Assembly (NCBI GenBank): GCA_033239125.1
Contig: BSWB01000001.1
Coordinates: forward strand, 3,732,501 to 3,796,500
Direction: 5' to 3'
DNA length: 64,000 bases
Source: Fagopyrum homotropicum
Lineage: Eukaryota > Streptophyta > Magnoliopsida > Caryophyllales > Polygonaceae
Shown: in pieces, positions 10,474-21,873 of the stretch
How positions within the stretch are numbered: position 1 is the stretch's first letter
How the letters are laid out: every line of letters begins with the position of its first letter
Program-made: the position numbers and the translations under genes
Notes under the pieces: generated by a model
Databases searched by the model: none
Told to the model about the DNA's origin: nothing
The model's input: the letters and a program-made list of their open reading frames with translations, nothing else

Positions 10474-12706
10474 ATGAATGGGACTAAACCGTTGATCTCT
10501 GTTCAACCTGAAGAGCTCAGGTTCCAATGTACGCTCTCTAATTTCTATTGATCTCTGTTCAACCTGAAGAGCTTGTGTTTCAATTGATTCTGTTCTCACA
10601 CGGAGAATCTTAAGCTGCCTCTGAGTAACAATTGAGCGTCCGAATGTTGTAGAATATTTTGTTTGAGTTTCTCATGTTCGATGCAGTTTCTGCATTTTTA
10701 GGATAGAGCTTTTTTTTTATTTTAAAATTGTTGTTCATATGCTAATACTGGAATGAAATTATACGTTTTGCGTATATTAGAGGTACTTGAATAATATGCT
10801 CATTAGTCATTACTAAATTTGCTAAGAAATGAAATAGATGTATATCAGAGGGGATGCATTGATCATCAGCAGAAGCCAATAAGGCATTATGAGAAAATAA
10901 AACTTCCTATCCTGGGTGAATCAGCTGCATAGAAAGAGACAATATAAAGCAAATATAGTCAAATGCATAATAGCTGTTTCAGTCTTTGGACATTGTAACT
11001 AGACCGAGAAACTGTCATGCAGATTTCTTAACTTATGTATACTTCTCTTCTAAACCTTCGTTTAGGCAAATTCTGCAAGAATTTCTATGTCGAACTGAAG
11101 CTAAATGTGCTGTGTTTTCTAGAACTAATTTTTCCTTTTGGGAACTCATGAGAACTATTAACCCTCTGCTGGACAGTTGAGCTGGATAAGCAAACTTATT
11201 GTGATCTTAAAGTTTCAAACACCACAGATAATCATGTTGCTTTCAAGGTATAACATTGGTGCATAACTACATGATATCTTCCCTTTGGATTTCTTCGCCT
11301 TTTGATGTCATTACTTATGTATGCTTCGAATTAACTTTCCAGGTCAAAACTACGTCACCTAAGAAGTACTTTGTTCGGCCAAATACTGGTGTTATTCATC
11401 CTTGGGATTCCTGCATCATTAGAGGTGAGGAACTGTCCATGTTATAAAGAGGATATATGGTGTATCTACTAGTGCTTCCTTCAAATCATACTATAAATCA
11501 AGTGGTTCAATTATATGCGCAAATGTGTTGTATTTGCCTATGTTAGTTTTAATATATTTCATTAACAGTATCCATTGATCTTTGACTTCATGGCTATAGA
11601 ATGATTTATATTACTCTTGATTTACAGTTACCTTACAGGCTCAACGAGAATATCCACCTGAATCGATAAGCAAAGATAAATTTCTTCTTCAAAGTGCAGT
11701 TGTTTCATCTGATAGTGATAATGATGTTGTTCCTAGTAGTATTGTAAGTATTTTACTTTTGGTGATAAGTATAGGGATATTGCTTTCTTTTTTATGACAT
11801 CTAACCTCTATTTATAATTTATTGAATGACACTTTGTAGTTCAATAAGGACAGTGGAAAAGTGACACAAGAATGTAAGCTTCGAGTTGTATATCTCTCTC
11901 CTAACCTGGCTAATGGAGATGATGACTCTAAAAAAAGTTCCAAGCAAAGCTCAGATGAGGCAAGTTTAGCTATCTCTTGAATTGTTACCAAGGCCTTTTT
12001 CAAATTAGATACCTTATGATTGTCCATATTCAACATTTCATTTTTCTGTTTATTCACCCGAGTTTTCTGTGTGCTTCCAATTGTCATCTAAAACACTGAC
12101 CTAACACATCCACATTTCTTCACAATTTCAGGCAGAAGGCTCAAACAACAATGATGTAAGTAATGGTGTTTCTATCTCTTTTATTAAGAACAATGCTATA
12201 AGCATGTATGAAAAGAACAGTTCACATGATGTTTCTATCTCTTTTGTTCGGAAGAATCCATGCCACTAGCTAATAAACAGTTCAAATGATGTTTGGTGAT
12301 TGCAATTACTTTATTTTGGTTCTGGGTATGATGATTTTCATTTGTGATCACTTTGGTGATTGTCTGATTACTTGAGCACACGAATATTGTTATATTCTTT
12401 ATTCGCCTCCTGATTTTATAGATGCTATATTTTCAGCATACCCTTAAGTTAAGGCAGGTGAAGGAAGAAAGAGATGCAGCTGTTCGGCAAACCGAGCAAC
12501 TCCAAGGGGAGCTGGTGAGTATCTAAAGCCCTTTACCCTATCATTCCTATATTGAACTGAAGTTTACTATTTGATCTTATCGATTTCAGAAATTATTGAG
12601 AAGCAAGCAGCGAAAAGGAAATCCAGGATTCTCCTTACAGTTTGCTGCTACTGTAGCACTCATTGGAATCATACTTGGCTTCCTTCTTAAAATTTTCCGA
12701 TCTTAG
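10474..12706 (+). CDS. Vesicle-associated protein (VAP27/VAP-1-2-like), ER tail-anchored MSP-domain protein
   Basis: Eight exons (10474-10528, 11177-11247, 11343-11424, 11628-11743, 11840-11959, 12132-12155, 12437-12514, 12590-12706) give 220 residues, a usual length for this family. An MSP domain (about residues 6-125) contains the VAP signature KTTSPKKYFVRPNTGVI, the loop that binds FFAT motifs. A short acidic linker, a coiled coil (about 157-190) and a single C-terminal transmembrane helix (about 198-217) ending KIFRS follow. VAPs tether the ER to the plasma membrane and other organelles through FFAT-bearing partners, actin and lipid-transfer proteins. The start matches the family N-terminus (ISVQPEELRF). 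Intron 5 (11960-12131) has a GC donor (GAG|GCAAGT) instead of GT. Part of exon 1 is duplicated in intron 1 (10549-10585). The gene converges on the bL27m gene. Confidence 0.93.
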
Positions 12707-13354
12707 GCTGTATAGCACAAGCCGAAGCCCCGCCTCCGAAATGAAAAACAAGTGATAACACCTTGAATGTTCAAGGGTGTCACTGCTTCAAAATCATTTA
12801 GGTTAAAAATGGTCAAAGTCCATTCATTTGCTCATTTTTTTTGTTTGTGCATATTCTCAACTGTAAGATGGTTATTTGGTTGAGATGTTACATTCCCCCT
12901 TCTCCTACGCTGTAACTTTTCTTCATGTAGACACCAAGAAGAAGCTTATAATGCAGTGGCAGCTGAATCTGATAGTGTTTGATTCAACACATTGGAAATC
13001 AATCATGATAAACAGACTGCAATTACAACACAATAGTTATGTAATAGTTCATATTTTACCACAGAACTGCACAACTGTACCAGAGAAACAAATCCGTACT
13101 CTTTGATCTATAATGCTTCATATATTTTAGACCAAAGTCATCAATAAAAACTACTCAGGAAATGTACTATAGCATTTAAAGATTGCTTTGAGAGCACAAC
13201 TTTGCTTATGCTTCAACGTTTCGAGTTTACATCAAAAGTTAAAATATTGTTAGATGATAAAACTGCAAACATTATCATCAACAACAAGATCAAGAACTAA
13301 ATGCTGAGATTATTGCATGGGTACAAGATCGGTTCATCACTCAGCCATATTCAT
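12707..13354. other. Convergent 3' UTR region between VAP27-like and bL27m genes
   Basis: Holds the 3' UTRs of both genes. A TTCATGTAGACACCAAGAAG stretch and several AATAAA-like words (for example 13143 on +) are visible, but no further ORF of interest. Confidence 0.4.
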
Positions 13355-13953
13355 CTAAGTATTGACCGAGGCAGACGTGTATAGAGGGTGAACCACATGA
13401 CCATCCAAAGGCTCAATATGCACCCATTTCCTTCCACTCAATTTATGAGTTTCAAACTTCACCTTCCCCTCCTTGAGTGCGAATAGCGTATGGTCCTTTC
13501 CAATTCCAACGTAATCTCCCGGATGAAAACGAGTTCCCCTTTGGCGAACAATGATGTTACCAGGTATAACTCTCTGCACCATTTTACTAGAGACAGTAAG
13601 GACAGAAATATCTCTAGAAAGATTCTTTTAAGGTTAGTCAATGTCTTACCTCTCCACCGAATTTCTTAACCCCGAGGTATTTGGGATTTGAATCTCTTCC
13701 GTTTTTCGTGGATCCACCAGTTTTCTTAGTAGCCCATCTTCTGAACATCATTCCAAATGCTCCCACAGATGCCTCTGTAATTTGGAACAGCATATGTTAT
13801 AACTTACAATAAATGACATAACTTTCATCAAAATTTAAGTGCAAATCGAGAATACTAAAAAGGTCTACCAGCTGCACCGCTATAAACAGGAACCTCATGT
13901 AGCACTTCTCTAATATTCACTCTTTTGGAAAGTGATGCTGCAAAATTCATCAT
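13355..13953 (-). CDS. Mitochondrial ribosomal protein bL27m
   Basis: Read on the minus strand: coding exons 13953-13869, 13774-13650 and 13573-13355, joined in frame to 142 residues. The N-terminus (about 1-40, few acidic residues, Ser/Arg/Ala) looks like a mitochondrial presequence. The L27 core starts at WATKKTGGSTKNGRDS and continues with KYLGVKKFGGE, RVIPGNIIVRQRGTRFHPG and GIGKDHTLFALKEGKV, all diagnostic of bacterial-type L27, which lies near the peptidyl-transferase centre of the large subunit. It matches the mitochondrial rather than the plastid paralogue (GMMFRRWATKKT, no plastid transit region). Two consecutive ATGs (13953, 13950) follow an acceptor at 13962, so an intron of about 0.8 kb separates the coding start from a 5' UTR exon near 14740-14880. 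Confidence 0.92.
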
Positions 13954-13961
13954 GCTGATCT

Positions 13962-14880
13962 CTGCAACCAAAATAGCAGCATCACGGACATTACAAAATC
14001 AGCAAGTCTGCATCATCCCTTGGAACAAGTTAAGGATACTCTCATCGGGATGTAATCAATAGAAAGTTTCAAGTACTTGCAGGATCCAGAACAACCAATT
14101 AACCTAGCAAACCTCAGTAAGAGAAAGGCACAGGCTTTGTAACGGCTCAAATGGATCTTTTAGTATGATTAAATTGAAGCTATGAGAAGGAAATTCAAAG
14201 CAGATGGTAATCAAGTAATTGCTTTCTATGCATCACCCTTTCCAATAGGTGTTCACGTTGTATATTGAGTACGATTTACAAACCCCCTTGAACACTACAC
14301 CCAACAACAGCACGAATCAAACCATTTATCTATCTAAATTCATATAGATGGAAGAATTAGCAAAATGATAATCTGCTACCACATTTGCCTCTGACGACAT
14401 ATTCCATCCTAATGTTCAAAAGCTATGTCACACATGAAAGTTAGCAGCAGAAACGGAAACGGGAGTACAAAAATTAATCTGCGACATGATTTCACATAAA
14501 GAAGTAAACTGCAACCACATTTCCTTCCCTCGAGACAAATTTCAACCTAAGGGCCAAACCTAAGTTCCGCGGACACTGGAACTAGATACTAGACAGGAAA
14601 GGCAAATCGAAATTTTTCACAAATACTCTACAAATTAAGAATATGAGAAACAAGGAGCGGTGAAGCACATTAGGCAATCAAAATTTCAAGATTTGGGAAA
14701 AGATACAGAAGTAACGACAAAGATGAAAGGAAATACAGTTATCGCCGGTGAGAGGTACCAGAAGACTCTTGAGAATCGAGAGAAGTCGTGGCGGTCGCCG
14801 GTGACCGGCGTCGTAGCGTTCAGGTAGATGGGCCAGAGACAGATCAGAGCGATTTAGAGAAAGGAAATGCTGAGGGTTTT
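13962..14880 (-). other. 5' UTR intron and first exon of the bL27m gene
   Basis: On the minus strand a GC-rich leader (14880 to about 14740, with CCGGTCACCGGCG) ends at a likely donor near 14737. The acceptor TTGCAG lies just before 13961, eight bases from the start codon. A long leader intron is common in plant ribosomal-protein genes. Boundaries of the leader exon are approximate. Confidence 0.5.
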
Positions 14881-15879
14881 TTTCTTAATTCTTTATTAAA
14901 TAAATAATATAGAGAGAGAGAAAAAAATGACAAAACCTCCTGCCAAATAAGACAATTTGTACAAATGTAATCGGGTAAAACCAAATTTGTAAAAAATATC
15001 TCGTTACATTTGGATTTTCATAAATTGGTGTGTTTTTGGATATCACGTGTTATAAAATTAATATTACGTGAATTGTTTGTAATGGATACTTGTACAATAC
15101 TACGTTATTTGTTCGTGCATCAAAAATCACTTTAAGGAACAATTCATGTAACTAGAGGTCTTATATGCGGTATTGCGTAGCAATTTGAGTTGTTCATTCA
15201 CTTGATTCGAAGGTTAACATTAGTCCACCTCATTTAATAATTTAGAAAATGTGTGAGATAATTTAAAAAATTTTAGATGGTCCATAACTGATTTTATCTT
15301 TTCAAAATTCTATTTTTAAAAAGAGGTGCGGTGACGTTTTTTAATTTCAGAAAAATTGTCACAGTTATGCAGCCGCCAGAAGGTTGCGTTGGAGAGGATA
15401 AGGTTGTGTGGATGCGCTCCACGGAAGGCGAGAAGGTTGAAGGCTACGTGGAGGTGCTTCATGAAAAAGAGAAGGTTGCGTAGGAGAGAAGACCATTGCC
15501 GGAGAGGAGACCGCCTGTAAATATCGCCGCCTGCAAGGATGAGAGGAGGAGAAGAGGGCGTTGATGCAGAAGAAGCAAATCAAACACCGTTGATTGCATA
15601 TCCAGAGGAAGGATCGAGGCGATGGTACCTTCAATGGATGAATGAGAAGAAAACTGTTACCCCGGAAGTTAATAATAATAATGCACATGACCGCTTTAAC
15701 GAATCGGAGATGTCCGGCATATGAAAGATTCTAAGCGCTCCAAGAGTTGATTTTAGATGAGATTTTAGAAGGAGGGGGTTGTAGTCTTGGGTCGTGGGCG
15801 GCGAGAGGTTAGGGGAAGGCCAAAGTAGGTGGTGGGAACAAGGGTGACAATGTTAAGATTCATGGCAGCAACAATTCGG
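14881..15879. other. Intergenic DNA
   Basis: AT-rich with a GC-richer patch at 15360-15560 (repeated GAGGAGA/GGAGAG words, overlapping open frames on both strands). No frame has recognisable protein similarity and I do not call a gene. Confidence 0.3.
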
Positions 15880-16790
15880 TGTTGGTTATGAGTTATGATG
15901 ATCGACACCACCGAAAAAGATTAGCGGTTTGTCCCAATTAGTGGTGAGGTCATCCGAGGATCCAAATCAATCAATGGCATCTTTGAGGATGCATACAAAT
16001 TAAAGGTCACCTCTACGGAAAAGAAGTAGATCATTTGCGAACATGATGAGGGTTATGTGGGTGCGGTAGCATTTGGGGTGAATATTGAAGTTGGGGTTGG
16101 ATGTTTTGGAGGTAATGACACGTGAAAGGTATTCTATGACAATGGTGAATATGTACGGGAGAGAAGACAACCTTGCTTGATCCCCTTAGTACCTTTGAAG
16201 CATCCCTCGTAGTAACTATTGATGTTGATTAAGTAGGTGATGGTGGTTATACATGCTTTGATCCAAGCGATAAAGGTGAAAGGAAAATTGAGTTCCTTAA
16301 GAAGGTTTAGGAGAAAGCTGTAACTGGTGTTATCAAATGTCTTCTTTAGATCGATCTTCATAGTTCATCTCGGGGATATCTTATTACCAAAGTGTTTGTT
16401 AAGGAGTTCTTGATTGAGCAGAATGTTGTGTTGCAATGACTTGCTCGGATGAACGCACTTTGTTGGGGAATTATATTGTGTTGTTGGGTAGAATTTGTTT
16501 TAGTCTAAGAGCAAGGATTTTGGAGATAGTTTTATATATAGTTGAGCAACAAGAAATAGGCTTGTAATAATTGGGGTGTTTCGGTTCGGAATTTTTGGTA
16601 TGAGGGATATGGAGATGTGGTTTGTTTCGGAGGAGTTTTTTTGGGCGATTGAGAGATCTTTACGGGTGATATTCAATTGTGTTTAAAGAAGAAGGTATTG
16701 AAGCCGTCGGGCCCTAGAACCTTGTTGTTACAAATGGAGAAAAGTGCATTCTTAATCTAGGTGTCAAAGATGACACGACAAAGTGCATTC
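15880..16790 (-). pseudogene. Decayed LINE (L1-type) reverse transcriptase fragment
   Basis: Reading the minus strand in shifting frames gives the ordered landmarks of a plant non-LTR reverse transcriptase: GPDGF-FFFKHN (about 16690), SAFIRASHCNT (about 16440), MKIDLKKTFD (16361), WIKACITTITY, GIKQG, then LIMFANDLLLF (about 16050) and NWDKPLIFFGGV (about 15910). The catalytic FADD reads FAND, and there are several stops and frameshifts, so it is dead. 5' and 3' ends are missing. Confidence 0.85.
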
Positions 16791-16994
16791 TCATACTTCG
16801 AAGTAAATCATACTTAACATTAAACTGATTATGTGGAAGATGAAATGTTTTCACGTATATGCTTATCAATAGAATCTTGGAGAGATCTTGAATGTTTCTA
16901 TAATAGAATATTACTAATTATTGAAGATGTTTGCATCGAGATGCTTGGGGTAACATATTAAATATTGAAATCTTGATGCATAAAAAAAAAGTGT

Positions 16995-17062
16995 ATTTGT
17001 TTTAAATAAAATGCTAAATCAATATTTGTTTTAAATAAAATGCTAAATCAATATTTGTTTTA
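16995..17062. repeat. Short tandem repeat, 29-bp unit, about 2.3 copies
   Basis: The unit starts ATTTGTTTTAAATAAAATGC and ends TAAATCAAT. It is repeated twice without change plus the first ten bases of a third copy. Confidence 0.85.
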
Positions 17063-17124
17063 TACGTTAATAATAATAATAATCTATATCATCATGTTAG
17101 AATTTATTTTCGTGATTTTTAAAT

Positions 17125-17471
17125 GTACCGGTGAAAATCTCTATTGGTGACCTTATCAACTACGCACGCGATATTAGTGACCATAACTACGCACTTCGCG
17201 TGCGTAGTTGATAAGGTCACCAACTACGCTTTTGGGAAGCGTAGTTGGACTTCCAAAAAAAATAAAAATATCAACTACTCATTGGGAGCGTAGTTGGAGT
17301 TCCCTACAAAATTTTTTTTAATTTTTTTGGGAACTCCAACTACGCTTGTGGAGCGTAGTTGATATTTTTATTATTTTTGGAACTACGCTCTCCAAAGCGT
17401 AGTTGGGGACCCTAACAACTACGCACGCGAATAGCGTAGTTAGGGTGACAATTATAGATTTTCGCCAGTAC
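17125..17471. mobile_element. Foldback-type MITE with about 12 alternating AACTACGC words
   Basis: Ends are inverted repeats (left GTACCGGTGAAAATCT, complement of right end GTACTGGCGAAAATCT, with imperfect pairing for about 40 bp). Between them AACTACGC and its complement GCGTAGTT occur about twelve times in alternating order (near 17159, 17184, 17197, 17220, 17236, 17287, 17338, 17351, 17381, 17395, 17415, 17430). The element would fold into a long branched hairpin. No coding capacity; superfamily not assigned. Confidence 0.65.
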
Positions 17472-19100
17472 GTCTATTAACCCCTTTATTTTTATCTACT
17501 CATGCATATCCATTTTATATATATTTAACTTATTTTATAAAAATGTCTATAGTAAAATAAATTAAAAATGATCAAAGTGAATAAATTATGTGAGATGCCT
17601 TGATAAAATGGGCGACTTTGTGGGATAATTTGATGAAATAACATGTCCAATATCCGCTTTTAAGATGCTCCAATAAACATAATTTAACGAGCCTAGTATA
17701 TAAGAAGGACAATAAGGTCGGTTACTCTTATTGTCAATTGGTTTTATGGAACTTTCTTCATTAATGTGTTGGGCTTGAGTCTACGCGCATATGCATTCCA
17801 ACTTGGGACGAAACCCTCCACGTTATATCCAACTCATCGGAATTTCACATGCTATAAAAGTAGTTCGATCTGTTGGGTCCAAGTTTATCGGGCTTGTCGG
17901 TTTTAAGGCTCTAACTATGGACATGAACAATGATAGTCCGTCTGTTTAGAATACCTGGATTTAAGGCATGTCGTCAAGTGTCAAACGAGTGAGACGGTTG
18001 CACTTGAGGGGTGTGTGGAAGATGAAAAGTTCCCGTGTTGATAATAAAGGACAATTGACCTAGTATATTATGTTGGTTTTACTCATCATATTGTCAATTG
18101 GTTTTAGGATATAATCTTATTAGACTTATGTGTTGGGCTTGTGCGATAGATTATAGCAGAGATGACCACAAGTATATTGATATTATTATGACCCTCTATA
18201 TAGGAATTACAAGTGAATAAAAATTTGTTGCATCAATAAAATCAAATCTAAACTAGATTATCATAACGAGATTATATTTTTGTTCTTCTAAACAATGTAT
18301 TCTGATTTTTTTTCATGTATTCTTCAATATGTTCCCGCAGTTAAAGCGTGAGTGTGCACATGAACGCCGATCTTCATTGAAATAAGCAAATAAGCATTTG
18401 CATCGACAACAAGCAAATGAGATCAAACAACATACCAATAGATCGGTGACACCACATGTAGATCGATAGGATCACCACTAAGTCGGTGATAATGGTAAAT
18501 CAATATGACAACTAGTAAATCTAAATTAGATTTAGACGCTAGTAAATCGATAATAATAAGGTTTGAAATTCATTATCAATAAGATGTGATACTATGATAG
18601 ATTATGGCGGTGTAAATCAATCTATTGATATATTTGATGTTATTAGGACTTTATAATATAATAGGGATACACTAAAATAATAAGGAAATAATAATATTAA
18701 TATGTTCTACATTTTAAGCAAAAAATATCACAAAATAGAGTGTTAAAGGAAAAAGGGAAAAAGAAAAGAAAAATAGTTACATTTAAAAGAAAAGGTAAAA
18801 GAAAATTGGCGAGAACCAATAAATACATAATAAATCAAAATTAGGAACTAAAGAAGCATTGACACAGCAGAAGAAAAGGTAAGCCACCCACCAAAAGCAA
18901 AGAATCCAACCTAATTTGAGTTGTGAAATGCTCGCCATTGAAATCCTGTCAATGAATTCTCTTTCCGTCTTCTTCATCTTCATAGATCTTCGTCCCCCAA
19001 ATCACAACAATTCTATCCAACCCAAATCCTCCGCACCAAATCTGTTGTAGCCTTTACAACGAGGAAGGAAGCAAACCCTAGTTTGAGTCCTTCCGAAAAG
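17472..19100. repeat. Intergenic DNA with copy 1 of a dispersed repeat (about 17700-18160)
   Basis: About 17700-18160 contains two related blocks (ATTGTCAATTGGTTTTA followed by TGTGTTGGGCTTG, at about 17730 and 18100) and a middle part (GTCGTCAAGTGTCAAACGAG ... GGTTGCACTTGA) that recurs in diverged form at about 22860-23100. I take it as an old retroelement remnant. The rest is AT-rich with nothing further seen; 19000-19155 is the leader of the next gene. Confidence 0.4.
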
Positions 19101-19155
19101 CCCTAATTCCTAACCCCACCAAAATAATCGGAAGATCGTGGCCATCAATCTAGCC

Positions 19156-19554
19156 ATGGCCTTCCCTACATCAAACACTAGATTCCCTCTCTTGCTCATC
19201 CTCTCTCTCATCTTCATCTCTCCCACGGTCAGTTCAGACAAGTCCGCTTCCTCTTTCTTCCTTCAATTGCCCAGTAATGGTGACTCCGATTCAAGGATTT
19301 GCCCGATCGATTCGAATCGGTCCGGATATTGCCCCGTTAAGTGCTTCCGACCCGATCCGGTATGTGGCGAAGATGGTGTTACTTACTGGTGCGGCTGCTC
19401 CGACGCCCATTGTGCAGGTACCAGGGTTGCTAAGGCCGGATTTTGCGAGGTCGGTAGTGGCGGGTCGGGTGCTCTTTCGGGTCAGGCGTTGCTATTGGTT
19501 CACATTGTTTGGCTTATTGTTCTAGGGTTTTCTCTTCTCTTTGGCTTTCTTTGA
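19156..19554 (+). CDS. Small secreted Kazal-type family protein
   Basis: Intronless, 132 residues. The ATG at 19156 has a good context (GCCATGGCC); an in-frame GTG upstream is not a plant start. A signal peptide (about 1-27, LLLILSLIFIS) precedes a short Ser-rich segment and a Cys-rich module of about 50 residues with eight Cys, including the Kazal core FRPDPVCGEDGVTYWCGC followed by AHCAGTRV and GFCEVG. The plant family of this type is annotated as Kazal-type protease inhibitors. The C-terminus is a Gly/Ser spacer and a 20-residue hydrophobic segment (LLLVHIVWLIVLGFSLLFGF), either a membrane anchor or a GPI signal. Whether it inhibits a protease is not known from sequence. Confidence 0.85.
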   Translation: MAFPTSNTRFPLLLILSLIFISPTVSSDKSASSFFLQLPSNGDSDSRICPIDSNRSGYCPVKCFRPDPVCGEDGVTYWCGCSDAHCAGTRVAKAGFCEVGSGGSGALSGQALLLVHIVWLIVLGFSLLFGFL

Positions 19555-19809
19555 TTCTTTCTAATTATTCTTTTTGTGTTATATATATGAAGAGAATGTA
19601 ATGTGAAATAAAAAAAAAAGAGGGAAATTAGGTTAATTAGCTCTTAGTTCCTTTGTGAATTATTATGCATCTATATTCTATTTATATTGTAATATTGTAT
19701 ATTTTGTAATCAATTATTCATCATTTTATATTATACAATTATATTCATATTCTTTCACTTCATTTTGCTTTTATATGGAAATGTACCTTAATTCATGTTT
19801 GCATAATGC

Positions 19810-20460
19810 AAGTTTATAGACTCAAATCATATCAACTAGTTAGCGGCGAACCGAGTCCAAGTTCGTGAACTAGTCACGAATGTTACAAATTCATGGTGGA
19901 TCAATGCGAGTTCATAAACCCGTGTAAGAGTTTATGGACTCAATTGGTATGAACTAGTCGCGGATTTTACACATTGTTATGCAATGTGCACCAATGCCCT
20001 TCATTTTCGAATTCATAAACCCGTGTCAGAGAACTCGATTGATGAACTTGTTGCAAATTTTGCACATTGTTGTGCAATGTGCACCAACGCTCTTTATTTT
20101 CGAGTCCATAAACCCGTGTCGGAGTTTATGGACTCGATTGGTATGAACTAATCGCGAATATTACAACGATATGCAACTATGTGAGTCAATAAAACCGTGT
20201 CCGAGTTTGTGGGCTTGATTGGTATGAACTAGTCACGGATTTTACACATCATTATGCATGGTGCTCCCATGCTCTTCATTTTCGAGTCCATAACCCCATA
20301 TCCGAATTTATGGACTCGATTGATAAGAACTAGTCGTAGTCGCGGATTTTGCATACTGGTGTGCATGGTGCTCAATGCTTTTCGTTTTTGAGTCCATAAA
20401 TCGGCGTCCGAGTTATGGACTCGATGATGCACCAATGCAAGTCTTTGAACCAAAAGTTTG
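19810..20460. repeat. Degenerate tandem repeat, about 80-105-bp unit, 6-7 copies
   Basis: A unit containing GAGTTTATGGACTCGATTGG, TATGAACTAGTCGCGGATTT, CACATTGTTATGCAATGTGC and CGAGTCCATAAACCCGTGTC recurs from about 19.82 to 20.43 kb. Copies differ by point changes and small deletions. GAGTTTATGGACTC is nearly palindromic. It lies immediately downstream of the Kazal gene. The array has no coding potential. Confidence 0.8.
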
Positions 20461-20744
20461 TTCAAGTACAGCGGTTTATGGATTAAATTTTGACAATAGG
20501 TGAGTCGAATGATCAATTCATTGGTCGGGTGTACCTCACCCGAGCCCCGACCCGTCTCAGCAAAAGTGGATGGTCCTCGCCAACAACAAAATCAAAATCG
20601 AAATAGATATAGTAATGGGCTGGACCAAAAGCCCAAGTGACATTGTTGTGTTGACTTGTTATAGTGGACTAGTGGGTTTTTATAGCAATTTGGACGGAAA
20701 TGGTTAATTTTGGCTACTTTTTTAATAGGGCTGATATATGAGAC

Positions 20745-20985
20745 AAGCTTCTCGGGCTCGGCTCGGGCTCGTCTCGTTTATAAACGAGTCGAGCTTGAGC
20801 ATGTCAAAGTTCGGCTCGTTCGGGTAAAGCTCGGCTCGTTCGGCTAAAATAACACTATATGAGCATTAATTTAGGCGAGCTATTCGAGCTCGGCTCGTCA
20901 AAAGCTCGGCTCGGGTTCATATCCTTTGTAAACGAGCCGAGCTTGAGCATGTTAAGGCTCGGCTCGTTCGGCTCGTATAACACCC
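20745..20985. repeat. GCTCGGCTCG-rich dispersed repeat
   Basis: Dense GCTCGGCTCG words. A block reading AAACGAGYCGAGCTTGAGCA occurs twice (about 20785 and 20930) about 150 bp apart. This GC-rich repeat is common at ends of old plant transposons; no boundary or coding part is seen. Confidence 0.5.
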
Positions 20986-21694
20986 CAACTTTTTAAGAGT
21001 CTAGTTTTGGTGCAATTTTATAGGTTTGTTCCGATTTTTTTTAATTTTATTGATCTTTAGTTCATTTTTATGGTTGTCGATTTTTGCCCTCTCGGTACAC
21101 CAAGCATATCCCCAAGAGTTTCTCCAAATTATTCTTTATAATGGGTGACAAAACTTACATTCTCTAAAAAAAAAAATTAGCAAACCCAACAGTTTCTCAT
21201 TTTAGTGAATCCAACAAAATATATGTGAAATTCCCTATATTTGAGAAAAGAACTCACTTTTTCACTTTACATCCCCATTTTAAAGAATTATATAGAGAAA
21301 TTGTTGGATCAAAATATCCTTCGATATTCCCTAAAATCCAAAAATCTCGATAATACTAATAGAGACACTAAAACTTGTCTTTCATAAAAATGAAAAAAAA
21401 ATACAAATATTATTTTTATATATATAAAAAAAAGAGAAATTTGTCTTTGCAACCAAAGAAAAACAATAAAGTTTTCTTCATGGAAATATATGAATCGGAT
21501 GTGTTTCATATCTATTGCAATCCCAATCACAACCCACCCTCAAGGATTGCTTAAAAAAGAAAGAAAAAAACTTTATCACAATATGAAATAACGTACATGA
21601 CATTTATCTTACATGAAAATATATCATAACGTGTTAGGTACTATTTATAAAATAATGAACTTTATTTGAATATTCTCAATTTCTTCGTGATTAA

Positions 21695-21802
<108 letters not shown>

Positions 21803-21873
21803 GCTAGTCATTGTTAGTGGGCACCTTCTTATAGGTTCTAAATCTTCAAACAAAGCTTATAATATTATGAATA

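Noticed and set aside
13459..13641. Second minus-strand ORF overlapping the last bL27m exon
   Set aside because: It is another frame of the intron-exon junction; the bL27 frame has clear family identity.
15365..15724. Overlapping ORFs of 107 (-) and 61 (+) codons
   Set aside because: No similarity, mutually antisense, in a GC-richer patch with GAGGAGA repeats.
19810..20460. CRISPR-like spaced repeats
   Set aside because: The array is a degenerate eukaryotic minisatellite without fixed repeat and spacer lengths, in a plant nuclear genome; no cas genes.
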